From Mariniphaga sp. (lineage in GTDB: Bacteria; Bacteroidota; Bacteroidia; Bacteroidales; Prolixibacteraceae), in contig JAAFHB010000005.1 in assembly GCA_010906965.1 (NCBI GenBank), positions 1-60,768 on the forward strand: a stretch of 60,768 bases of DNA. Reading direction: 5' to 3'. The first letter of the stretch is position 1. The number at the start of each line of letters is the position of its first letter. The notes under the pieces were generated by a model. It did no database searches. It was not told the origin of the DNA and was given only the letters and a program-made list of their open reading frames with translations. Below, in pieces: positions 26,320 through 33,901 of this stretch. A program made the translations under genes and the position numbers.

Positions 26320-28902
26320 CTATTCAACCTTAATTTCAGCTTGATTCCCAATCCATTGTCCCTGATCAGTAAATCCGGCAACTCCGAGGACAAAAGTCGA
26401 TTTAATACCACCCGCTTTAAACGGAATAACTGCTTCCCCGTTTTCGTCGGTGAAAAGAACCGGTATCCATTGCAGCGTAGTTTTCAAATCATACTTTTCG
26501 TTTCCTATAAATTCCGGTTTAAATTGTTTTTGTAAACCCGCCTTTTCGCTGTCAGCCGTCTCCGCTGCTCCAGCGTTCTCTTTACCTGTTTCACCACGTT
26601 TTGTTGTGATAACGATAACGCCAACTGAATTCAATGATGTATACCTTGACATATCAACCGGATTCGTGAAGATCTCAATATTTTCGACATCATGTGTATT
26701 TATCGATGAGAGGATTGATATATCACTCCCCATCTTTTGACTGTCAATAACAATCAGCGCTCCATCCTGATAATTTAATGAATTAGCGCCTCGGAAAACG
26801 ATTTTACCACCCATCAGTTCGTAGGGTCTTATCGTTTTTAGAATATCCAACAGACTGGTTGAGGTCGTAAGATACTTTTTCCAATATGGTTCGCGCGGTT
26901 TTTTGTCCCCTACCTTTACTTTGGATACAGGAATCGCTTTAAAAAAATCGGGATTCTCCCTGAAATAATTCGACGCATACAATTTCTCAAGTATCTGCCA
27001 GTCATTTACAGAAACATTATTCAGACTGTTAGAAAGTTCATCCTTGAAGCTTTTATTTAATATTACATGATAATTGCCTCTGCCCGATGCATCAGTAGCC
27101 GAAGCCGACAGGTTTTTCTTCTCTATGGAAACAGGTAAATTAATTACAAACTCACCGTGCTGGTCGCTGCGTGCATTAAATTGCTGAAGAGATGAACTGT
27201 TAAGACTTACAAGTGCATTGGGCACCGGCAAATCTTTCGTATCGACAACCGTACCCGAAACCCGCATTGCGCTCATCCGTATACTCTGATTTTTAGCTGG
27301 ATCAATAGCTGCTAACTGGCTCCAATCAAACCCTTTAAAGCTGTTTTTTGCCAAAGTGTAGTCCATTAAAACACGGTTCACTTTATCCAGGGGATCATTA
27401 AAAAGCAAGGGTTTCTCAAGTCCATAGTTCAACGAAGTAATACCTGAAACGGCGGACGGAAAAGCAAATTGATCTGCCAGACTGATAGCAAGTTCAGCTT
27501 TCACAGGCTTTCCATCCGATCCGGTAACTTTCACACTTATCTGCCCCTCCTCACCTTTTTTATAGCTTTCTTTATTTGGTGTTAAGGTGACATTTAGAAG
27601 TTGGCTTTCCCCTGTATAGACCAACCTTTGGCCCACCAAAGCACCCGTTTCGTTGAATACAGCGATACCGGCAATCTCAGAACTGAAATTTTCGAGAGGA
27701 ATATTGAGTACACCTGCTTGCTCAAGTTCAAAATCACTCGCCCAAATCATCTCGCCATTGCCAACCGCAACAATCACAAACTTTGCCAGTTCCGATTTTG
27801 GTGCTCTGCCAAGTAAAATTGAGAGGTTTTTCCCGTCATTCTTTTTCACCGTGACGCTCATGCTTCCTGGTGATAATGATGGCAATAGCGTCTCCTGATT
27901 ATTCCCTATATCACTTGTAATTTTAAATACAATTTTTTTATTGTCACTGTTAAGCAAATTGAACACACCCATACCTGGTTGAATCGTGGCCGTTACAACA
28001 ATCAATTTTCCCTGATCATCAAGAACATTGGCGCTAAGGCTTACCGGGTTTCCAAGCTGATCGCAGGCTTCAAAGACGACCATTTGCGGGATTCCGGCTA
28101 CAAATTTACCCCCATCCGGAAAGAAGGTGATGTTAATTCGCTCTGATGCCAATGGAATCTTACTGATCAGGTTGAGCCGGTCATTCCCCGAAGGAATATC
28201 AATTGATACCAACACTGGACTTCCGTTTTGCAGGGAGGGCGTTAAAAAAACAAATTCACCCGACCCATTTACACCAGTCTTCCCTTTCCCTGACAATAAC
28301 TCCCGATCGTCTTTAATAATCTGATATTCGTACTTTTTACCCGATAATAGTTTCCCGCTAAAATCCTTTAAACTAATGGTGCCTGCTTCCTTTTGTTCAG
28401 GTGCAAAAAAAGGTTTTGCATAATCAAGATGCGGAATCATATCAAGATGCTCAGGCCTTGCAATGAAGATCTCTTTTTTGGAAACTGCTTGTATCCCAAT
28501 ATTCTCCATCTCAGGTGTATAGGCAATCAAATGATAAATATCGCTTTCGAGATCGGCGGGAATTGAAAAGCTGAAATCTGCCACTCCGTTTTTAAGCGCA
28601 TATTTACCTTCGGCAATATTTAAACCCTTATTATCAGTAAGTTGAACAGATAATTCAAGGCTATTTAACGACAGCAAATGTGTCATTACATCGGTGACAT
28701 AACCTTTCATCCAGATGGTTTCACCCGGACGATAAAGCGTTTTATCCGTCTGCAAAATAATTGACTGATCCACTTTTTGAGTCCTGTACAAAAGCAGTTT
28801 TGTCTTGAGTGCTGAAATAAAATCATTCTCCTGACTAAAAGCTGAAGTGGACGAAGAAATCAGGAGAATCGCAAAAATCAATCTTTTAAAATTAGTTTTC
28901 AT
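26320..28902 (-). CDS. MG2 domain protein with TonB plug domain
   Basis: An 860-residue exported protein. The signal peptide ends STSAFSQ. An alpha-2-macroglobulin MG2-type beta domain begins near residue 45 (DKTLYRPGETIWMKGYV), with further immunoglobulin-like modules up to about 560, then a carboxypeptidase-regulatory-like domain (VSGTVVDTKDLPVPNALVSL), and a TonB-plug-like domain at about 690-790 (IVFRGANSLNYQDGALIVID; NSVGVIVITTKRG). There is no room for the 22-strand barrel of a transporter. The role is unknown; such proteins are outer-membrane associated in Bacteroidota. The next gene upstream ends 17 bp before this start. Confidence 0.82.
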   Translation of the reverse strand: MKTNFKRLIFAILLISSSTSAFSQENDFISALKTKLLLYRTQKVDQSIILQTDKTLYRPGETIWMKGYVTDVMTHLLSLNSLELSVQLTDNKGLNIAEGKYALKNGVADFSFSIPADLESDIYHLIAYTPEMENIGIQAVSKKEIFIARPEHLDMIPHLDYAKPFFAPEQKEAGTISLKDFSGKLLSGKKYEYQIIKDDRELLSGKGKTGVNGSGEFVFLTPSLQNGSPVLVSIDIPSGNDRLNLISKIPLASERINITFFPDGGKFVAGIPQMVVFEACDQLGNPVSLSANVLDDQGKLIVVTATIQPGMGVFNLLNSDNKKIVFKITSDIGNNQETLLPSLSPGSMSVTVKKNDGKNLSILLGRAPKSELAKFVIVAVGNGEMIWASDFELEQAGVLNIPLENFSSEIAGIAVFNETGALVGQRLVYTGESQLLNVTLTPNKESYKKGEEGQISVKVTGSDGKPVKAELAISLADQFAFPSAVSGITSLNYGLEKPLLFNDPLDKVNRVLMDYTLAKNSFKGFDWSQLAAIDPAKNQSIRMSAMRVSGTVVDTKDLPVPNALVSLNSSSLQQFNARSDQHGEFVINLPVSIEKKNLSASATDASGRGNYHVILNKSFKDELSNSLNNVSVNDWQILEKLYASNYFRENPDFFKAIPVSKVKVGDKKPREPYWKKYLTTSTSLLDILKTIRPYELMGGKIVFRGANSLNYQDGALIVIDSQKMGSDISILSSINTHDVENIEIFTNPVDMSRYTSLNSVGVIVITTKRGETGKENAGAAETADSEKAGLQKQFKPEFIGNEKYDLKTTLQWIPVLFTDENGEAVIPFKAGGIKSTFVLGVAGFTDQGQWIGNQAEIKVE

Positions 28903-28918
28903 ATGAGTAGCTATTCGT

Positions 28919-30433
28919 TTATTTTTCAATTTTCGAGTCAAGATTGTTCATATCCTTCTCAGTAGTTTCAATTTCACGCAGTGCTTTACTTAAATCATCA
29001 TCGGGTTTGATCACATTGTAATTACCCCAAAAATCAGGATCATACGGACCAATAATATCGGCAAAAATATCATCCGCTCTGAAAAGCCCTTCCGGACCAA
29101 ACCTTGCTTTGCGGGGAAAAGCATACTGCTGCGTCACAAGAATATCTGAAACACTGCGATATTCCGCTTTAAAATTCTCCTTGTTTTGCTTTACTTTAAA
29201 TAAAACATCGGTGCGGGCTGAATAAAATTGCCAGTGTCCATCGACCATTCTGTAGTTCACCGAATATTCGGCCCCTTCGGGTCGGGTGGTGTATCCATGT
29301 GGTTCTTTTTTTATAAAAGTATCGCCATTCATTTTAAGACTTTTTTTATCGAACCCAAACTCTGCGTTCACAAGGGCATAACTATCAGCATCGATTAAAA
29401 TCTTACCATAATAGCATGGAAAATCCACATCTTCCTTCCGCGAGAACTTGATCACCCAGGTCACCCGGCCATTATACATTTCAGGTTGTTCAAAACGATA
29501 GCGATAAATATTCTCAAATTGCGGATCAAGAAACGTCTCAAGATTTCGGACGATGTCTAAAGAGGTAATGTACCATGGACCTCCCTGCATTTTCAGACTG
29601 ATATCCTTAAAAGTTTTGCCAAAATTGCTCTTTCTTCCTTTCAGAAACCGAACCTTGTCGCTACTCATTGATGTGTAAGGACTCTTCATCATCTCCATGA
29701 TCGCTTCCCAAACGCCAATGTACTGATCGTCGCGTTTGATCGTTTCCCGGTAAAAAGTGATCATAAGCTGAGTTGACAATTCATAATTCTTATTAATATT
29801 ATTTCTGAAATTTCGTAATATTTCAGCCACATCAACTGGTTTCACCTGAATCTCGCGCAAATGAATCGTTATAGGCTCCAACTTGATTTTCAAATTTACC
29901 TTCAGTTCATTTTGTGTCAGCTCACGTGTTTGAAAGCCAATACAACGAACAGAAACCGGTTTATCCCGAAACCGCCACGGAATTATAAAATCGTAGCGAC
30001 CATCGATATTGGTCATTGTTCCGATGGTTTCACCTGCAATTGTCAGCGAGGCATAAGGAATTGGTTCATCATCTTTTCCTTCGACAACCATTCCCGTCAA
30101 CTTTATCGGGCTAACGTCCTTCAATGTTATAATTACCTGATTATCGATTATTTCTATTTTATACTCATCGGTTGGAAGTATCTTTTTCAGCAAATCGCCC
30201 AGCATTACATTAACCAGATGAACAGAATTTATCTCCTTTGGCAGAATATCGGGATTATAGGAGAAAAACAGATCGTTGTCGTTGACAATTTTTTCGAGAA
30301 TTTGCTCCACTGAAGCAGAATCGATTTGGCAATCAATGCGGCGTTCGAGCAACGACATACTTTCCTGAGCCGCCATTTTAAAGCAAAGCAAAAGGAAAAG
30401 TGAGAGTATAATACCAGACTTGAAACGAAGCAT
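28919..30433 (-). CDS. STN domain plus carboxypeptidase-regulatory-like domain protein
   Basis: A 504-residue exported protein. After a signal peptide (ending KMAAQ), residues about 30-110 form an STN domain (IDSASVEQILEKIVNDNDLFFSYN), the part that talks to FecR-type anti-sigma factors. A carboxypeptidase D regulatory-like beta domain follows at about 113-200 (LTGMVVEGKDDEPIPYASL). The remaining 300 residues look like the conserved soluble C-terminal part of Bacteroidota carboxypeptidase-like regulatory proteins. There is no plug or barrel, so it is not a transporter. It stands between the sigma/FecR pair and the MG2-plug gene. Confidence 0.82.
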   Translation of the reverse strand: MLRFKSGIILSLFLLLCFKMAAQESMSLLERRIDCQIDSASVEQILEKIVNDNDLFFSYNPDILPKEINSVHLVNVMLGDLLKKILPTDEYKIEIIDNQVIITLKDVSPIKLTGMVVEGKDDEPIPYASLTIAGETIGTMTNIDGRYDFIIPWRFRDKPVSVRCIGFQTRELTQNELKVNLKIKLEPITIHLREIQVKPVDVAEILRNFRNNINKNYELSTQLMITFYRETIKRDDQYIGVWEAIMEMMKSPYTSMSSDKVRFLKGRKSNFGKTFKDISLKMQGGPWYITSLDIVRNLETFLDPQFENIYRYRFEQPEMYNGRVTWVIKFSRKEDVDFPCYYGKILIDADSYALVNAEFGFDKKSLKMNGDTFIKKEPHGYTTRPEGAEYSVNYRMVDGHWQFYSARTDVLFKVKQNKENFKAEYRSVSDILVTQQYAFPRKARFGPEGLFRADDIFADIIGPYDPDFWGNYNVIKPDDDLSKALREIETTEKDMNNLDSKIEK

Positions 30434-30555
30434 GAGTTAGTGATTATTCTGCATGAATACGAAAATAATACTTCTCGACGAAATTATCATATTAATATCA
30501 GTTTTGAGCATATCTACAGACAAAAATATTGTCAAAAAACTGATTATTTTAAAAT

Positions 30556-30582
30556 TTAACCCCGGTCTTCAGCCGGGGTTAA
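30556..30582 (-). terminator. Hairpin terminator after fecR
   Basis: TTAACCCCGG pairs with CCGGGGTTAA (10 bp, 7-base loop), with AAATTTTAAAA following on the minus strand. It separates the sigma/FecR unit from the STN gene, which must then use a promoter of its own in 30434-30555. Confidence 0.75.
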
Positions 30583-30653
30583 TCAAATAAGAAAAAAAGC
30601 ACTTAAACTAAAACTACTCTATACTTTTACCGGCCAACCTTTTAATCGTCCGT

Positions 30654-31670
30654 TTAGTTCACAACTTTGGCAAATACAATTTCCTCATCAGTCCTAACGA
30701 CTTTAAGTTTATGGGTACGGGCCATTACGTCAACGATATAATCAAGTTTCAAATTTGCAAAATTAGCGGTGTAAGGTATTTTGCCAATGTCCGGATTATC
30801 CATTTTGATCTTTACATGGTAAGTATTTTCGAGCACCACGAATGCCTCGGCAAGCGGTGTCCGTTGAAAAATAAGCTCTTTGGTAATCCATGCTGAATAA
30901 TTGGATGCAAGTTTCGCATCATGACCTAACTTGCCATCACTTGTCGTCAACCAACCTCTTTCGCCGGCAGGTAACAGGACAGATTTAGGTACGGAACTTC
31001 CAATCGGATGTTGAGTGAGCTTCACTTTCCCTGTTTTAACATTCACCTCTACCAATCCCGCCTCTGGATAAGCAGAGACATTAAATGAAGTTCCAAGCAC
31101 TTCAACCGATGCATTGTCTGTCTCAATAATAAAAGGATGCGCTGTATCTCTGGTAACTTCGAAAAATGCTTCACCCGAGAGCTTTACTCTCCGGGCATCA
31201 GCAGCAAAGTGCGCGGGGTATTCGATTTTTGTGTTTGCATTCATTTTCACGGTCGAACCGTCTGGCAAAGTGACAACCGTGAAATTCACAGGATGAGCTT
31301 TAGTCGTAGCAACAGCCATAAAAACAGGTACATCCGTTATATTTTCAGGTAATCTGGCAATTTTATAGGTAGCAAAACCTATTCCAATCGCCATCACGAT
31401 CATGGCGGCATATTTAAAAACAGGGGAGCGTAGTATATTAAATTTCAATTTTTTATCCGGCAGATTCATCTTTTTTTGAAGGGTGAGCCATGCCTGATCG
31501 GGATTTGCCGCTGAATTGCTAAAACTTGTACCTGCGGCTTCCCATACATTAGTAAGATCATCCATCTCTTCCGCTTCCTCATTCGAGAAATCCCGGATAT
31601 CAGGCTCTCCATTCAGGAAGGCAGTCCATCTGGTTTCTTTTTCGGGTGGTATGATATGATTTGTGTTCAT
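30654..31670 (-). CDS. FecR family anti-sigma factor
   Basis: A 338-residue inner-membrane anti-sigma regulator. A cytoplasmic N-terminal part (WTAFLNGEPDIRDFSNEEAEEM) is followed by one membrane segment at about residues 85-105 (FKYAAMIVMAIGIGFATYKI) and a periplasmic FecR domain (TVVTLPDGSTVKMNANTKIEYP; VKLSGEAFFEVTRDTAHPFII; VLGTSFNVSAYPE), ending in a DUF4974-type domain. It is coupled to the ECF sigma gene 32 bp upstream. The ATG at 31670 is preferred over a start eight residues earlier. Confidence 0.95.
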   Translation of the reverse strand: MNTNHIIPPEKETRWTAFLNGEPDIRDFSNEEAEEMDDLTNVWEAAGTSFSNSAANPDQAWLTLQKKMNLPDKKLKFNILRSPVFKYAAMIVMAIGIGFATYKIARLPENITDVPVFMAVATTKAHPVNFTVVTLPDGSTVKMNANTKIEYPAHFAADARRVKLSGEAFFEVTRDTAHPFIIETDNASVEVLGTSFNVSAYPEAGLVEVNVKTGKVKLTQHPIGSSVPKSVLLPAGERGWLTTSDGKLGHDAKLASNYSAWITKELIFQRTPLAEAFVVLENTYHVKIKMDNPDIGKIPYTANFANLKLDYIVDVMARTHKLKVVRTDEEIVFAKVVN

Positions 31671-31702
31671 GCTATTTCTTTTTCTAAAAGACAATTATTA
31701 AA

Positions 31703-32284
31703 CTATTTACCCTTAACAGTGAATACAAAAAACATCACCAGATTTTTATATTCTTTCAACGACTCTCTCAATTGCTTCAGCGCAAGCGTCATCTGCGTTT
31801 CGACTGTTTTTATTGATATATTAAGTCGATCGGCTATTTCCCTATATTTTAAACCTTCCTCGCGTGCAAGCCGGAAAATTTCCTGTCGCTTTTCGGGAAG
31901 TGAGGCAATTGCAGCTTCAATTTTGTTCATCAAGCCAAACTCCAGAAAGAACTCACTGTATTCACTTCGGTCAGCATCATTTCTGATAACCAGCGTCTGG
32001 TATCCGCTTTTGATTTTTTCGTGCTCTATCTGATTAATGCAATGATTCTTAACCGATCTGAAAAGATAGTTTTGCAACGATGATGTGATCATTATCTCCT
32101 TTCGTTTTTGCCATAGACGAAGAAAAACATCCTGTACAATGCTTTCAGAATCAGCGATATTGCCAAGAAACCGAAATGCATAGGCAGTCATCGGGCGGTA
32201 ATATTCGCGGAATACAATTTCGTATGCGCCATTATCATCCCTTTTTATTGCTTCAAAAATCTGATTGTCGCTGCCTGTCAACAT
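31703..32284 (-). CDS. ECF-type RNA polymerase sigma factor
   Basis: A 193-residue sigma-70 factor of the Bacteroidota FecI-like group. Region 2 covers about residues 25-90 (YRPMTAYAFRFLGNIADSESIVQDVFLRLW), and region 4 covers 130-185 (LPEKRQEIFRLAREEGLKYREIADRLNIS). It is paired with the FecR anti-sigma gene. Most relatives sit next to a SusC/SusD pair, which is missing here. Confidence 0.95.
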   Translation of the reverse strand: MLTGSDNQIFEAIKRDDNGAYEIVFREYYRPMTAYAFRFLGNIADSESIVQDVFLRLWQKRKEIMITSSLQNYLFRSVKNHCINQIEHEKIKSGYQTLVIRNDADRSEYSEFFLEFGLMNKIEAAIASLPEKRQEIFRLAREEGLKYREIADRLNISIKTVETQMTLALKQLRESLKEYKNLVMFFVFTVKGK

Positions 32285-32473
32285 TCGTTTAAATTAGAAG
32301 GTACAATATAAAACATCGACAGCCGAAATGCAATATACCCCGAAGAAATTCTCAAAAAAATTGCAGAAAAATGCAGAAAAACCGCTATTGGAGGCATAAA
32401 CATCAGCTATTCAGCAAATATACAACAGATAACACTTTTTGATAAAAACATTACGGGAAAAAGAATTTTGGAT

Positions 32474-32481
32474 TATCTTTG
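32474..32481 (+). promoter_or_regulatory. -7 box of the tRNA-Leu gene
   Basis: TATCTTTG is an exact TAnnTTTG match 28 bp before the tRNA. This promoter would now drive the tRNA into the terminator carried by element 1. Confidence 0.45.
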
Positions 32482-32509
32482 TGCCGCGCTGTAAAAAGCA
32501 GGTCTACAT

Positions 32510-32593
32510 GCCCGGGTGGCGGAATTGGTAGACGCGCTGGACTCAAAATCCAGTGATAGCAATGTCGTGCGGGTTCGATTCCCGCCCCGGGTA
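32510..32593 (+). tRNA. tRNA-Leu (CAA), integration target
   Basis: An 84-base class II tRNA with a long variable arm. The anticodon loop is CTCAAAA with anticodon CAA. The acceptor GCCCGGG pairs with CCCGGGT (one G-U), the discriminator is A, and no CCA is encoded. The T-arm 3' strand and acceptor 3' strand (from 32580) form the crossover block that is repeated at 41616 and 55535. Confidence 0.97.
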
Positions 32594-32597
32594 CTTA
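32580..32597 (+). repeat. att site 1, left end of element 1 (inside tRNA-Leu)
   Basis: TCCCGCCCCGGGTACTTA is identical over 18 bases to 41616-41633. Its inner 14 bases also match 55535-55548. Most of it is the tRNA 3' end. Confidence 0.92.
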
Positions 32598-32601
32598 TTA
32601 G

Positions 32602-32644
32602 CTTCGATAACTCTTTGAAATACAAAGTTTTATCGGAGTTTTTT
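32602..32644 (+). terminator. Hairpin terminator just inside element 1
   Basis: CTTCGATAACTCTTTG pairs with CAAAGTTTTATCGGAG with two mismatches and a 5-base loop, followed by six T residues. It lies 9 bp after the tRNA and would end its transcript in place of the native terminator. Confidence 0.75.
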
Positions 32645-32650
32645 ATTTTG

Positions 32651-32672
32651 TTACTGAAACATTACTGAAACA
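32651..32672 (+). repeat. Candidate integrase arm sites, left end of element 1
   Basis: Two adjoining copies of TTACTGAAACA. The same 11-mer occurs twice, in the same direction, near the right end (41476-41499), next to the integrase gene. Confidence 0.65.
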
Positions 32673-32697
32673 TTTCATTTTTAGGCTTAAAATTAAG

Positions 32698-33441
32698 TCA
32701 AATTTCCACCTGCCTTTGTTTGTCCCAGGCCTGTGTAATATCTTCGGGAACTTCTACTGGGTTCCCATCTTCACCTATCCATTCATCAATAACACTACCT
32801 TCTTCCAGTTGCAGTTTCTGCCGGGTAAGTGTTTTCCCATTGAAAATCATTTGATTGTTATGGTGTTCCTTTGTTGAAATTGGATATTGATTATTTTGAA
32901 TCGGGGTTTGCGATTGCCTTTGACCTTTTTCCCAATCTATCAATAGAAAAAGAGGGAATAATAAACCGCAAAGCACGAATAATGCATTGCTGTTATCATC
33001 TGTTGAATTTCTCTTTTCGTATAAAAGGTCTGGAACTGGCGAACTTGGCCAAGTGTTATTCATATATTTTACAAGCCAAGATTTAGTGTTTGCCGAAGAT
33101 TCTTCTGATTCACTTTTTTTTAATTCTTGTAATTTGGCATTGTATATTAGTTTGTCAAATTTCCCTTGTAAATATTGAACTGTAATATCTTGTTTCAGTA
33201 TCAAATACTTTTGATCAAGTATTAATTTGGCTGAATCACGAACAAATGTATTATTTTCAGTATTTAAAGAATGCTTTTTAATTTTACTCTCAAAAATTTC
33301 TTTATAAGCAAACTCTATTGATTGTATTTCCTTTTCAGTCTTCAAATATTCGTTGTGATATTTGAAACCGAAATATAAGCCAACAACTATTAAAATATAT
33401 TTTGCGTACTTCATTTTTTTAAGCATGTGATATATACTCAA
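32698..33441 (-). CDS. Hypothetical membrane protein, element 1 cargo
   Basis: A 247-residue protein I do not recognise. It has a membrane segment near the N-terminus (about residues 12-29) and another at about 152-168 (ALFVLCGLLFPLFLLIDW), with a charged, lysine-rich stretch between and a soluble tail that includes a KTLTRQKLQLEEGSVIDEW segment. It is the last gene before the left att and follows two further membrane-protein genes, probably as one cargo unit. Confidence 0.6.
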   Translation of the reverse strand: MSIYHMLKKMKYAKYILIVVGLYFGFKYHNEYLKTEKEIQSIEFAYKEIFESKIKKHSLNTENNTFVRDSAKLILDQKYLILKQDITVQYLQGKFDKLIYNAKLQELKKSESEESSANTKSWLVKYMNNTWPSSPVPDLLYEKRNSTDDNSNALFVLCGLLFPLFLLIDWEKGQRQSQTPIQNNQYPISTKEHHNNQMIFNGKTLTRQKLQLEEGSVIDEWIGEDGNPVEVPEDITQAWDKQRQVEI

Positions 33442-33497
33442 AGCAGGTTTTATTCTTTCAGTTAGTTTTCAGTGTTTTAAAATTGGAAAAATTACTG

Positions 33498-33845
33498 TTA
33501 ATGCCCCAACGACAATACATTTACAATAGACCCGATTGAGATTAAAATGAAACAAACAAGCATTATCTTATTTGCAATATCCCAGAAATTGCACCTCATT
33601 CTAAAAGTACTAATTATTAAGACTATAAGGCCTGTAATAATTATGATCGAGACAAAGAAAGCAATAATGCTAATAATCCAAACTCCTAATTTAAAACTCA
33701 TCTCTCCCTTAGTAAGAAAAGCAATCCACAAAGCTGTGAGAATGGCAAATATCACAGTCTTTCGGAGGTTTTCCGTTTCACTTTTAACTGATTTAAAACT
33801 TAATGGGGAACCTGATTTTAAAAAGCTTACAAAGGATTCTTTCAT
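33498..33845 (-). CDS. Small three-helix membrane protein, element 1 cargo
   Basis: A 115-residue protein with three hydrophobic stretches (about residues 31-45, 52-78 and 90-110) and a short polar N-terminus. No family recognised. It lies between the TPR-RDD gene and the other hypothetical membrane gene, on the same strand with short gaps, which suggests that the three work together in the membrane. Confidence 0.6.
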   Translation of the reverse strand: MKESFVSFLKSGSPLSFKSVKSETENLRKTVIFAILTALWIAFLTKGEMSFKLGVWIISIIAFFVSIIIITGLIVLIISTFRMRCNFWDIANKIMLVCFILISIGSIVNVLSLGH

Positions 33846-33901
33846 CTTAATTAGTATTTGGTTGTTTTTTAGATAAATATTTATTTTCAGATCTTTCCTA
33901 T

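Noticed and set aside
26320..30433. SusC-type TonB-dependent transporter split by a frameshift
   Set aside because: Neither protein has barrel-like sequence; both have proper signal peptides and full-length domain sets of other families.
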